A stretch of 64,000 nt of DNA, taken from Actinokineospora globicatena (GTDB taxonomy: Bacteria; Actinomycetota; Actinomycetes; Mycobacteriales; Pseudonocardiaceae). The notes under the pieces were generated by a model. That model was not told the DNA's origin. It did no database searches and saw only the letters and a program-made list of their open reading frames with translations. Each line of letters opens with the position of its first letter. Position 1 is the first letter of the stretch. This document shows, piece after piece, positions 42,863-51,700 of this stretch. The stretch is taken from contig NZ_JAMTCR010000007.1 in assembly GCF_024171945.1 (NCBI RefSeq), positions 62,001 to 126,000 on the forward strand. Reading direction: 5' to 3'. Both the position numbers and the translations under genes were made by a program.

Positions 42863-44091
42863 CGGCCATCCCCGCGCCGCGTGCCCCGCTCACCGACGAC
42901 CCGACGGCAATGTCCCTGCGGGCGGCCGTGCGCCGTGTCCCGCCCGCGGCGCACCGGATCGCGGGGCGGCTGTTCGAGCGTCACGAGATCGCGGCGGACT
43001 TCGCGGAACGGTTCACCGGTGTGCCCGCGAACCTGTCGTCCCGGTCGGAGATGGTCGTGCGATACCGGGTGCCGGACTCGCCGATCCCGGTCATGCTCGG
43101 GTTCTACGGTGACGCCTACCGCGTGCGGTCTTGCCTACCTGGTCTGCCCGGTCAGGCAAATCAAGAGTCTGTCGCCGCGTTGACTGATGCGGCCACCGCA
43201 CCTGTTCAGGTGATGCGCCCGAGGGAGCGTTGGCCGGAGGTAGACCTATGTGCGTTGCCGGTGCTCCCCAGTCGCGACGGGAAGCCCTACATCACGATGG
43301 GCGTCGTATACGCGAGTCAGTGCGGCGCCACCACGATGTCGGCACACCGGATGCAGGTGCTCGACAAGAACCACCTAGCACTGCGGGTAGGACAAGAGCA
43401 CGAGCTTCAGGCCCTTCACGCGCACGCGGTAGCTGCTGGAGAGCGGCTGGCTGTGTCCGTGAACCTCGGTCCACCGCCCGCAGCGATGGTGGCGTGCGGG
43501 TTGCCTCCTTGGCTATGGCCAGTCGGTAGACCTGCCTTGGCTGGAGCGCTGGCTGGCGCCCCGTTAGCGCTGTCGGCTGGAGTCAGGACCACCGTGCTCG
43601 CGGACTCCGAGATCGTGCTGGAGGGCTATCTCGACGGTACGAGGACCGGGGACGCACCGGTGCTCACGGTCACGGCGATGACAACCCGGCCTGACCCCGT
43701 CTACCACGCGCTGTTGGACCCGGGTAGGGAACGCTCCGTCATGCTGGGCCTGGCGGGAGCCCTGTCGGTGGCGCGAACCCTGGACGACGACTTGGTCACC
43801 GATGTCCACCACAGCCCGGCGGGCGGCGGCACCCTGTTGCTGGTGATCGCCGTCCACAAGCGCTCCCCCGCCGACGACCACCGGCTCTCGGACATCGCAC
43901 GCCGGGTGTTCGACCGGCACCCGCTCGGCGAGCTGATCGTTTTCACCGACGACGACGTGGACATCTCCTGCGCCGAGGATGTCCTCTGGGCGATAGCGAC
44001 TAGGGGCACGCACCGCTCGGAGTGGTCACGCGGGCGGACGTTCGTGGACGCCACCGTCCCGTTCGGACGTACCGCGTTCCAGGGCCGCTAG
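42859..44091 (+). CDS. UbiD-like protein (prenylated-FMN decarboxylase family), divergent
   Basis: This 410-residue protein resembles UbiD along most of its length: ASQCGATTMSAHRMQVLDKN holds the conserved Arg region, DSEIVLEGYLDGTRTGD the usual glutamate strand, and VDISCAEDVLWAIATR the C-terminal signature. The EGPFGE motif carrying both catalytic Glu is not visible; that place reads GTRTGDAPVLTVTA. The protein is also about 80 residues shorter than typical UbiD. It may decarboxylate a heteroaromatic acid by a changed mechanism or have another role. GTG 42859 overlaps the TrpC-like stop. A TTA codon lies at 43564. Confidence 0.78.
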   Translation: MTAIPAPRAPLTDDPTAMSLRAAVRRVPPAAHRIAGRLFERHEIAADFAERFTGVPANLSSRSEMVVRYRVPDSPIPVMLGFYGDAYRVRSCLPGLPGQANQESVAALTDAATAPVQVMRPRERWPEVDLCALPVLPSRDGKPYITMGVVYASQCGATTMSAHRMQVLDKNHLALRVGQEHELQALHAHAVAAGERLAVSVNLGPPPAAMVACGLPPWLWPVGRPALAGALAGAPLALSAGVRTTVLADSEIVLEGYLDGTRTGDAPVLTVTAMTTRPDPVYHALLDPGRERSVMLGLAGALSVARTLDDDLVTDVHHSPAGGGTLLLVIAVHKRSPADDHRLSDIARRVFDRHPLGELIVFTDDDVDISCAEDVLWAIATRGTHRSEWSRGRTFVDATVPFGRTAFQGR

Positions 44092-44161
44092 GCGAAACAG
44101 CTCAGTCGCTAGGCGCAACAGCTCAGCCGCTAGGGCGCACTAGGTCAGCCGCTAGGTGCCA
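44084..44161. repeat. Tandem repeat of 21-22 nt spanning two convergent stop codons
   Basis: Units begin GCCGCTAGG or GTCGCTAGG at 44084, 44105, 44126 and 44148 (last partial); the first two are 21 nt with AACAGCTCA tails, the third 22 nt and more divergent. The first unit contains the TAG stop of the UbiD-like gene and the last the stop of the minus-strand DUF3037 gene, so the array is the whole spacer between them. Confidence 0.85.
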
Positions 44162-44541
44162 ACGGGCAGTACCAGCCGTTGGAACAACCGTTCCAGGTCA
44201 GCGTCAGGGTCGGTGGTGAGCCCGGGGTGGGTCGGCGAGGTCTGCACAAGAGTGCTGCGGGGCGCGGTGAGCCAGCGGAAGCGCTGCCCAAGAGAGATCC
44301 CGGTGACGGGGGCGCGCTTGTCAGTACCGTCGCAGGCACCACAGAGGAGGGTCAACGCGGCGGCGAGGGTGTCGACGTCCAGGTCGGGGTCCAGTGCGCG
44401 CAACCGGTCCGGGTCGACGTGCGTGCGGCAGCGCAGGTAGTCCAGGTCGGCGCAGTAGAGCAGCACGCCGACGTTCATGGCCTCGCCGCGGTCTTGTCGG
44501 GGGATGGCCCGCAGCAGCGCGTACTCAAACACGTGCGACAC
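44152..44541 (-). CDS. DUF3037 family protein
   Basis: This 129-residue protein has the DUF3037 opening [21 protein letters not shown] and GVLLYCADLDYLRCR. It overlaps the end of the HipA-like gene by 17 nt. The same pairing of HipA-like kinase and DUF3037 recurs in many bacteria, so they probably act together, but the family has no assigned activity. GTG 44541 gives the standard N-terminus. Confidence 0.88.
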   Translation of the reverse strand: MSHVFEYALLRAIPRQDRGEAMNVGVLLYCADLDYLRCRTHVDPDRLRALDPDLDVDTLAAALTLLCGACDGTDKRAPVTGISLGQRFRWLTAPRSTLVQTSPTHPGLTTDPDADLERLFQRLVLPVGT

Positions 44542-45349
44542 GAGCCGCCTCCAACTCACTGACCCAGCGTGGCGCGTCCGCCAGTCTTGCCTCGAAGTAC
44601 GCCCGGTAGGCGGCCCTGGTCTGGTCGGGTGTCCCGAACACCTCGTCGAGCCAGTCATCGGGGATCAGCGCTAGGACGTCGTCGAGCACGAGCAGCACCT
44701 TAGGTCTAAATATCGCGTCGACCTCGGCCACCGGGCCTGCCACGGGCAGCATCACGTGGTCGGCCGCGTCGTACCGGTAGGTCTGTGCGGGCTTCCACCC
44801 TTCGGCGAAGCGGTGGTGGAAGTACAAGGCGGCGCCGTGGTCGATGAGCCACACCTCGCGGTGCCAGAGCAAGAGGTTCGGGTTGCGCCAACTGCGGTCC
44901 ACGTTGAGAACCAGGCCGTCCAGCCACAGCACCCGGGCGGCGAGATCGGGCCCAGGGTCACGCACCAGCGGCGTGAAGTCGAACGAGCCGGGTAGGTAGT
45001 CCAGGCCGAGGTTGCGCCCACCGCTGGCCCGCAGCAGCGCTTGCACCTCTTCGTCCGGCTCGGCCCTACCCAGGTCCGGGTCTAGATCGATGAGTACGAG
45101 CTCTGGCACCGGCAGGCCCAACGCCCGCGCCAGCTCCCCCACCAGGACCTCGGCAACCAACGCCTTGAGCCCCTGGCCCGCGCCGCGGAACTTGAGCACG
45201 TACATGCCCAGGTCATCGGCCTCCACCAGCCCGGGGAGCGACCCGCCTTCACGCAGCGGGGTCACATACCGGGTGGCGGAGACGGCACGCAGCGGCGAGG
45301 ACACCTCCGAATCATGCCGTGCGACCACCGATACCGCGTCACAGGGCAT
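44525..45349 (-). CDS. HipA-like kinase family protein
   Basis: This 274-residue protein matches the short HipA-type kinase family that lacks the N-terminal subdomain of toxin HipA. Marks are [20 protein letters not shown] (ATP-binding Lys), [20 protein letters not shown] (catalytic Asp-Asn loop) and [14 protein letters not shown] (metal Asp). No HipB-like DNA-binding antitoxin is adjacent; instead it is coupled to the DUF3037 gene. It may phosphorylate a protein target. Confidence 0.83.
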   Translation of the reverse strand: MPCDAVSVVARHDSEVSSPLRAVSATRYVTPLREGGSLPGLVEADDLGMYVLKFRGAGQGLKALVAEVLVGELARALGLPVPELVLIDLDPDLGRAEPDEEVQALLRASGGRNLGLDYLPGSFDFTPLVRDPGPDLAARVLWLDGLVLNVDRSWRNPNLLLWHREVWLIDHGAALYFHHRFAEGWKPAQTYRYDAADHVMLPVAGPVAEVDAIFRPKVLLVLDDVLALIPDDWLDEVFGTPDQTRAAYRAYFEARLADAPRWVSELEAARVARV

Positions 45350-46505
45350 CCCGCATGCGCCCTAGGTGGTCACGCTCGATGTCATCCGGGGTTAGCTCTA
45401 TCGCGCGGGTGTACTCGGACGCCGCTTCCGACGCGCGTCCCAGTCTCCGCAGTAGGTCAGCTCTTACGGCGTGGAAGACCGGGTAGCCGTCCAACTCCAA
45501 CTCGTCGACCAGTGCTAGAGCCGCGCCAGGACCGGAGACCTCGGCGACCGCAACCGCCCGGTTGAGCGTGGCAACAGGTGTTGGCGCTATCGCGATGAGT
45601 TGGTCATAGAGCGCCACGACCTGGGTCCAGTCGGTAGGCGGGTCTGTGTGAACGGCGTTGATCGCGGCCTGGATCTGGTACGGACCGGGCGCCCCGCGCC
45701 GGAGGCACCGGCGGACGAGGTCATGCCCCTCGGCGATCATCGCGTGGTCCCACCTGGTGTGGTCCTGCGCGGTAAGAGGCACGAGCGCGCCGTCGTCGTC
45801 CACGCGCGCGGCACGACGGGCGTCGGTGAGCAGCACTAGAGCGAGCAGACCGAGCGCTTCCGGTTCGTCCGGCATCAGCTCGACCAGCAACCGGGCCAGT
45901 CGGATCGCCTCGTCGCAGAGGTCGGTGCGGCGGCGCGCGTGGCCCTCGGTGAACACCAGGTACACCACGGCCAGCACCGACCGCAGTCGCTCCGGGAGGT
46001 CCGCGTCGGCAGGCACCCGGTAAGGGATGCGCGCGGCGCGGATCTTCGCCTTGGCCCGGACCAGCCGCTGGGCCATGGTCGGCTCTGGCACCAGGAACGC
46101 GCGGGCGATCTCGGCCGTAGTGAGCCCACCGAGCAACCGCAGCGTTAGCGCTACCTGCGTCGGTCTAGCCAGTGCGGGGTGGCAGCAGGTGAAGACCATC
46201 CGCAGGCGGTCGTCGCGCACTGGGCCCTCCTGCTCCGGTTCGGTCGTCGCGTGCAGGAGGGCGGCTTGGGCGTGCCGGTCGTCGCGGTCGGCCTCGCGGC
46301 GCAGCCGGTCGATGGCCCGGTTGCGGGCGGTCGTGATGATCCACCCGGCCGGGCTCGGCGGCACCCCGCGCTCCGGCCAGGTGCGCAGCGCCTGGGTGAA
46401 GGCGTCCTGCACCGCGTCCTCGGCGATGTCGATATCGCCGAAGACGCGGGTCAGCACGGCCACCGCCCGCCCGTACTCCTGGGCGAAGACCTCCGCGGCG
46501 CTCAC
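45339..46505 (-). CDS. ECF42-type RNA polymerase sigma factor with C-terminal extension
   Basis: This 388-residue sigma factor has ECF regions 2 and 4 in the first 170 residues ([56 protein letters not shown]) and a long C-terminal helical extension ([52 protein letters not shown]). That extension and the adjacent YciI/DGPF gene are the hallmarks of group ECF42. The group has no classic anti-sigma factor; the extension itself is thought to modulate activity. GTG 46505 overlaps the upstream gene by four nt. Confidence 0.94.
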   Translation of the reverse strand: MSAAEVFAQEYGRAVAVLTRVFGDIDIAEDAVQDAFTQALRTWPERGVPPSPAGWIITTARNRAIDRLRREADRDDRHAQAALLHATTEPEQEGPVRDDRLRMVFTCCHPALARPTQVALTLRLLGGLTTAEIARAFLVPEPTMAQRLVRAKAKIRAARIPYRVPADADLPERLRSVLAVVYLVFTEGHARRRTDLCDEAIRLARLLVELMPDEPEALGLLALVLLTDARRAARVDDDGALVPLTAQDHTRWDHAMIAEGHDLVRRCLRRGAPGPYQIQAAINAVHTDPPTDWTQVVALYDQLIAIAPTPVATLNRAVAVAEVSGPGAALALVDELELDGYPVFHAVRADLLRRLGRASEAASEYTRAIELTPDDIERDHLGRMRDAL

Positions 46506-46852
46506 CCGCAGTGGTCGCCGATGGGGCGCACCTCGATGGGCAGGGTGATCGCCAGCGCCGCCTTGCGGCCCCACGCCAGGGCGGCGTCCAGGTCGGGCGC
46601 GTCGATCACCCAGAACCCGCCGACGTGCTCGCGGCCCTCGGCGTAGGGGCCGTCGGTGACCAGGACGTCGTCGCCCTTGGGCCGCAGCACGGTCGCGGTG
46701 TGCGCCGGGTGCAGGCCCGCGGTGAAGACCCACGCCCCCGCGGCTCGGATCTCCTCGTTGAGCGCGGCCACGTCGCGCATGATGGGGTCGAGCACCTCCG
46801 GCGGCGGCGCGTCGCCGTCGGGCTGCTGGATGCTGAGCAGGTAGTGCGCCAT
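46502..46852 (-). CDS. YciI/DGPF family protein
   Basis: This 116-residue dimeric ferredoxin-like-fold protein contains [20 protein letters not shown] (the DGPF-type motif, here DGPY) and [14 protein letters not shown]. Proteins of this family are the usual regulon members of ECF42 sigma factors, and this gene is co-transcribed with one. A promoter-like TGTCGA-N17-CGTG lies 62-88 nt upstream. Confidence 0.93.
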   Translation of the reverse strand: MAHYLLSIQQPDGDAPPPEVLDPIMRDVAALNEEIRAAGAWVFTAGLHPAHTATVLRPKGDDVLVTDGPYAEGREHVGGFWVIDAPDLDAALAWGRKAALAITLPIEVRPIGDHCG

Positions 46853-46913
46853 GTCGGCTCCTCTGTGTCCGGTTCGTCGGGGCCGGTCTCGCGTCCGGCG
46901 CCCGCACCACCTA

Positions 46914-46940
46914 CACGAACGGCTACGTCGCGGATCGACA
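46914..46940 (-). promoter_or_regulatory. Candidate ECF42-dependent promoter
   Basis: On the minus strand TGTCGA (46940-46935) and CGTG (46917-46914) are separated by 17 nt. This fits the TGTCGA -35 and CG-rich -10 described for ECF42 in Streptomyces, and would make the YciI-sigma operon autoregulated. Confidence 0.45.
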
Positions 46941-46987
46941 CCTCGGGGACAGCTGTTTTCGACCGGTCCTGACTGTACGGTTCGGTC

Positions 46988-47911
46988 ATGTCGCTACCGC
47001 CGCCACACGACCCCCGGTTCCCGAACCAGGGTGGCTACGGTCCGCCCCTGGGCGGCGGCCCGTACCGACCCGGCCCGCAGGACCAGCCCCAGCCCCGTGA
47101 GCAGGGCGGATACCCGCGGCCGGGCTACCAGCAGGGCGGGTACCCCGAGCCCGAGTACCAGCCCGGGTACCAGCAGCAGGGCGGGCAGCGGGGCCAGTAC
47201 CGGGAGGAACCCGGGCAGGCGGCGCGACCGGCCCAGCAGCGGCAGGCGCAGGCACCCCAGCGGCAGGCACCGCAACCGTCCCGGTCGTCGGGGTCGTCGG
47301 GGCCGCGGCGGATCCCGGGCGTCGGGCTGGTGCTGGCCATCGTCGGCTCGCTGGTGCAGCTGCTGAGCCTGACCCTGCTGCCGTGGGTCGCGCACGGCGG
47401 TGACCCGAAGTCGCTGGTCAGCCTGGTCGGCGACCTGTCGGACGGTCAGCCGCACGGCTTCGGCGACTGGTACGTGGTGCTGTTCAGCTACCCGCTGGTG
47501 GTGCTCGGCGTGCTGCTCTCGTTCTCCGCGGTGCTGGAGTCGGTCGCGATGAAGGTCGTCTGGGCGGGCCTGGTGCTGCTCGGCGTCGGGTTCCTGCTGC
47601 TGCGCTTCGGGGTGGGCCCGATGACCGGCCTGTTCGGCGTCGAGCAGGACTTCAGCACCCGCGACGTGGTGGTGGCCGTCGCGGCGGTCGGGGTGGCCGT
47701 GGTGGTCATCTTCGTGTTGAAGACGGCGGTGAGCATGTTCCGCCGGGTCGCGGGTTTGATCCTCTTGGCGCTATCCGGCGTGCACGTGGCAGCGGTGGCG
47801 GACCTCGCGGACGGTTTCAGCAACCTCAGCGTCGGGTCGTTCGGTCCCGTTGTCGGCTACCTGCTGATCGGTGTCGCTGCCTTGGTCGGGCCTAAGAGGT
47901 TCGCGCCGTAG
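46988..47911 (+). CDS. Membrane protein with Pro/Gln/Gly/Tyr-rich N-terminal region
   Basis: This 307-residue protein has a disordered cytoplasmic N-terminus of about 110 residues with repeats such as GGYPEPEYQPGYQQQGG, followed by five membrane helices (IPGVGLVLAIVGSLVQLLSL first, PVVGYLLIGVAALVG last). Similar layouts are common in uncharacterised actinomycete membrane proteins. It starts two bases inside a possible leaderless promoter region and is divergent from the YciI-ECF42 operon. Confidence 0.8.
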   Translation: MSLPPPHDPRFPNQGGYGPPLGGGPYRPGPQDQPQPREQGGYPRPGYQQGGYPEPEYQPGYQQQGGQRGQYREEPGQAARPAQQRQAQAPQRQAPQPSRSSGSSGPRRIPGVGLVLAIVGSLVQLLSLTLLPWVAHGGDPKSLVSLVGDLSDGQPHGFGDWYVVLFSYPLVVLGVLLSFSAVLESVAMKVVWAGLVLLGVGFLLLRFGVGPMTGLFGVEQDFSTRDVVVAVAAVGVAVVVIFVLKTAVSMFRRVAGLILLALSGVHVAAVADLADGFSNLSVGSFGPVVGYLLIGVAALVGPKRFAP

Positions 47912-48679
47912 CTACCAGTGGCGTGGGCGGTTCAGCGCCGAAGGCAGCTTGGTGGTCGCGTCGCCGCGCGCGGAGTCCACTTGTGACTGGATGAGGAACA
48001 GTGCCCCGGTGAAGTCCGCGCCCCGCAGGTCGGCGCCGCGTAGGTCCGCACCGATGACGTCGGCACCACGCAGGTCGGCTTCTCTTAGGTCTGCCCCGAT
48101 CAGGTAGGCGCCACGGAGGCTGGCGCCGCGTAGGTCTGCGCAGCGGAACTTAGCGCCCATCAGGTCGGCGCCGCGGTGGTCCTTACCCCGGGTTCCCGCA
48201 CGGGCGAACTCACTCGCTTTGAGCAGGAGCGCGTTGACCATGTGCCGGTGCGCGTGGACATCGAGCGCACGCAGCACGGTCACGCTCGCGTCGGTAAGAG
48301 CCTCGGTCTCCGCTATCGCGCGAGCGATGTCCTTGCGCAGCGGTGGGGCTATCTCGCGGGCCTCGGTGAGGTACCAGAGCAGCTCGTGCAGGTCGCGCAT
48401 CACCGGGAAGACGGTCTGCGCCGCCTCCGGTGCGACCCTGGTGACCTTCTGGCCCGCGCCGAAGCAGTCGTAGACCGTGCAGCCGGTGAACCCCTTGGGT
48501 CGGAGCTGGTCGTGAATGCCGCAACGGTGGTCGGCGAGCAGGTTGGGGCACGCGCGGCCAGCGGGCTTGTCGATCGCGAAGTCCGCGGAGGCAGAGAACG
48601 CGGGGACCCGGCAGCACAGCGCGTGGCAGTTGGCGCAATCCGCCCGCAACGCACCGAAGGGATCTTGCGATTTTGGCAC
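47912..48679 (-). CDS. Pentapeptide-repeat protein with Cys-rich N-terminal domain
   Basis: This 255-residue protein has two parts. The N-terminal 70 residues carry seven or more Cys (ADCANCHALCCRVPAF, CPNLLADHRCGIHD, TGCTVYDCFG), consistent with a metal or Fe-S site. After a helical linker, the C-terminus is a pentapeptide-repeat helix (ADLMGAKFRCADLRGASLRG and similar, about 15 units) forming a right-handed quadrilateral rod. The function of this combination is unknown. GTG 48679 is chosen because GGAG lies six nt upstream; the convergent upstream membrane-protein gene ends right at its stop. Confidence 0.8.
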   Translation of the reverse strand: MPKSQDPFGALRADCANCHALCCRVPAFSASADFAIDKPAGRACPNLLADHRCGIHDQLRPKGFTGCTVYDCFGAGQKVTRVAPEAAQTVFPVMRDLHELLWYLTEAREIAPPLRKDIARAIAETEALTDASVTVLRALDVHAHRHMVNALLLKASEFARAGTRGKDHRGADLMGAKFRCADLRGASLRGAYLIGADLREADLRGADVIGADLRGADLRGADFTGALFLIQSQVDSARGDATTKLPSALNRPRHW

Positions 48680-48749
48680 AGCGCTCCCGTGCGGTAACGG
48701 AACGTGAGAGGGTTCACGACCAGATGGGAGACCGAGCGTAAGGGGCGCC

Positions 48750-51700
48750 GTGACCACTGCCGACATCGACCTCCTCCGTCGTCGCTGGGAGCTGCCGACG
48801 GCTCTTGCGGCAACTGAGCGGGCTCTGGCGGAGTCTCCACACGACCCACAGGTGGTGGTAGCCCACGCCCGGGTCTTACTCGCGATGAGCCGGGAGGACG
48901 AGGCAGCCGAGGTCACGTCGCGGCAGCTAGAGGACCCCGCTGTCTCAACCTGGCATCTAGTGGCGCTCGCCCACTCTGGCGCCTACGGGGACGCGATCGC
49001 GTTCGGCTTAGAGGCTGTCAAACGGTTCCCTGACTACGCCTTGGTGCGTGTCGCTCTGGGCCGTGCCTACGCCGAGAGCAACCGCGAAGAGGAAGCGCTG
49101 GAGCAATACCTCGCCGCGATGGTCTTATCGCCCTCCGACTGGCGTCCCGCCCGCTGGTACGCGCTAGGGCTCGCCGACCTCTACCGGTGGTCCGAGGCTG
49201 TTATCGCCGCCGAGGAGTTGGTCGCGAAGTACCCCACGGTGGCGAAGTGCCACCACACGCTCGGACAGGTCCACCTCAATCGCGGCGCGCCAGAGGACGC
49301 CCTCCCCCACCTCGACGCCGCGATCGAACTCGACCCCGACTTCTCTTATCCCTACCAGTACCGGGGCACAGCACTCATCGATATGTCGCGGTTCGCTGAG
49401 GCACAAGAGTGGGAGGCCAAGGCTATCGAGCGGTTCCCGCGTTCGGTAGACCTGCTCATCTCGGCGGCGTGGACGTTCAGCATCCAGGACCGCGAAGGTG
49501 AGGCAGTCGAGCTGGCGGAGCGCGCCATCGCGCTCGACGGTCGATCCAGCTGGGGGCTGGGCAGCCTGGCGGACTTCGAGAGCTACCGGGACAACCACGA
49601 GCGGGCCACGACGACGATCGACAGGGCGATCACCCTGCGGCCGCTGGACGTGCAGGCACGCGTGACGGCCGCGTGGATCGCCATGCGGGACGAGGATCCG
49701 GTGGCCGCCGAGGCCGCCACGGACCACGCGCTGGCCCTCAACGGCCGCAACAGCCGGGCGCTGACCTCGCGGATCAACATCCTGCGGCTGGTGGGCAGGC
49801 AGGACGACGCGATCGCCGTGGCGGAGGAGGCGTTGCGGGTGCGGCCGCCGACTCCCGCCGTCGCCGTCGCCGCGGCGACCACGTTCCAGCAGGCAGGCCA
49901 CTCGGACCGCGCACTGGAGGTGCTCGCGAACGCGCTGGAGGTCCACCCGCTGGACTCGACCCTGCTGCGGACGCGGATCAGGCACCTGCAGGCCGCCGAG
50001 CGCACCGAGGACGCGGCCGAAGCGGTCGCCACGGCTCTGGCACGGCGTCCGGACGATGTCGCGGTGAATGTCGTGGCAGCGGCGCACTTCAGCGCTCTAG
50101 ACGACGACGGCCGCGCGCTCGAACTGGTCGATCGCGCGCTAGGGGTCCGCCCGGACCACGCCGCCGCACTGGTTGCCCGCGTCGACTACCTGCGTTACCT
50201 CTCTCGCTACAGCGAGGCCTGTGACGCTGCCGAGCACGGTCTCTCTCTACACCCGGACTCGACCACCATGCAGCTAGCGGCGATGAACGCCTTAATGGCG
50301 CATGATCGCTATAGCGATGCGTTAGTCCAAGCCGAGAAGGCGTTGTCGGAGGACCCTAGCAACGAGGGCGTGCTGGTAAGGCAGGTCGACTGTTTGCGCT
50401 ACCTGTGCCGGTTCGCCGACGCGCACAAGGTCGCGGAACCGGCCTTGGCCGAACAGCCGGACAGCGTTCTGCTGCGGATGGCCCACGCCGAGGTGTTCAA
50501 CTCGGAAGGGCGCCACACCGAGGCGATCGCCATAGCGGCTCAGGTCCGTGTCGACTGTCCCGACTACGCGTGGGCCCTCCGGCGGCAGATCACCTTCCTG
50601 GTCAACGCGCACCGCTTCTCGGAGGCACATGCCTTGGCCGCTGAGGCACTCGCCAAGTACCCGGACGACACGGGTGTGCTGTTGGGCGTCGCGTGGCTCA
50701 ACAGCATGCTCAGCCACGAGCGTGTGGCCGTGGAGCTAGCGCAACGCGCGGTCGCGGTAGCGCCTACCAACCTGTGGGCGCGGCAGAGCTTGGTCCAATT
50801 CTTACGCTATGCGAGGCGTTTCGACGAGTCACTCGCGGCGTGGGAACCGTTCACTGGCACCAGCGACGCCGATGCGCTCGTCACGCGCGCGTGGCTGGCG
50901 TCCGACATGGGGCAAGACGACGCCGCGATCTCTTGGTGCGAGCAAGCCCTCCAGGCCGCACCGCGCTATGTGCGAGGGTTAACCACTCGGATCTGGCTGC
51001 TACATAAGGCTGACAGGCTGGTTGACGCTAAGACGGCCTCAGCAGCCGCGCTGGCACTACGACCAGACAACGTCGACATCCATTCGACGGACGCGTGGCT
51101 GAGGCTGGAGCTGGACGACGCCGAGGGGGCGCTCGTTGCCGCCAACCGCGCGTTGGAGATCAGCCCACGGGACGACGACGCGCTGGAGCACAAGATCCTG
51201 GCCTTGTTCCGGTTGCACCAGGTCGATCAAGCGGAGCGGGTGATCCGCACGGGCCTGGAGCGGCAGCCGACCAACCTCGGGCTGCGGCTCGCGCTGGCGA
51301 AGGTGCACGAGCACCGGTTGGCGTTCGACGCGGCGGCGCAGTGCACCACCGAGGCGATGCGGGAGGTGCCGGACGATCCGGATTGCGGGGTGGCGCTCTC
51401 GACGACGCTGCGGTCGCTGCGCCGGTACGGGGAGGCCGAGCGGGTCGTGCTGGGGGTGGTCAGGACACATCCGCACCGCCGGGACGCCCGCGCGGAGCTG
51501 GGGTGGATCCACCACGACGAACGCAGGCTCGCCGATGCGCGACGGGTGTTCCAGGACCTGCTCGACGACGCCGCCAACGAACGGGAGCGGCGGTCAGCGC
51601 GCTACGGGCTAGGGTGGGTCGCGTTCAGCGCGGGCGAGCACTCGAAGGCGGAGGCCGAGTTCCGGGCGCTGCCCTCGTCCGACTTCGCGTACCGGTTGGC

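Noticed and set aside
39047-43600. TTA codons as a sign of bldA-type control specific to the trp-like operon
   Set aside because: TTA codons are also present in many unrelated genes of the window (TPR, STAND, LuxR, phosphotransferase, DUF4253), so they are not distinctive.
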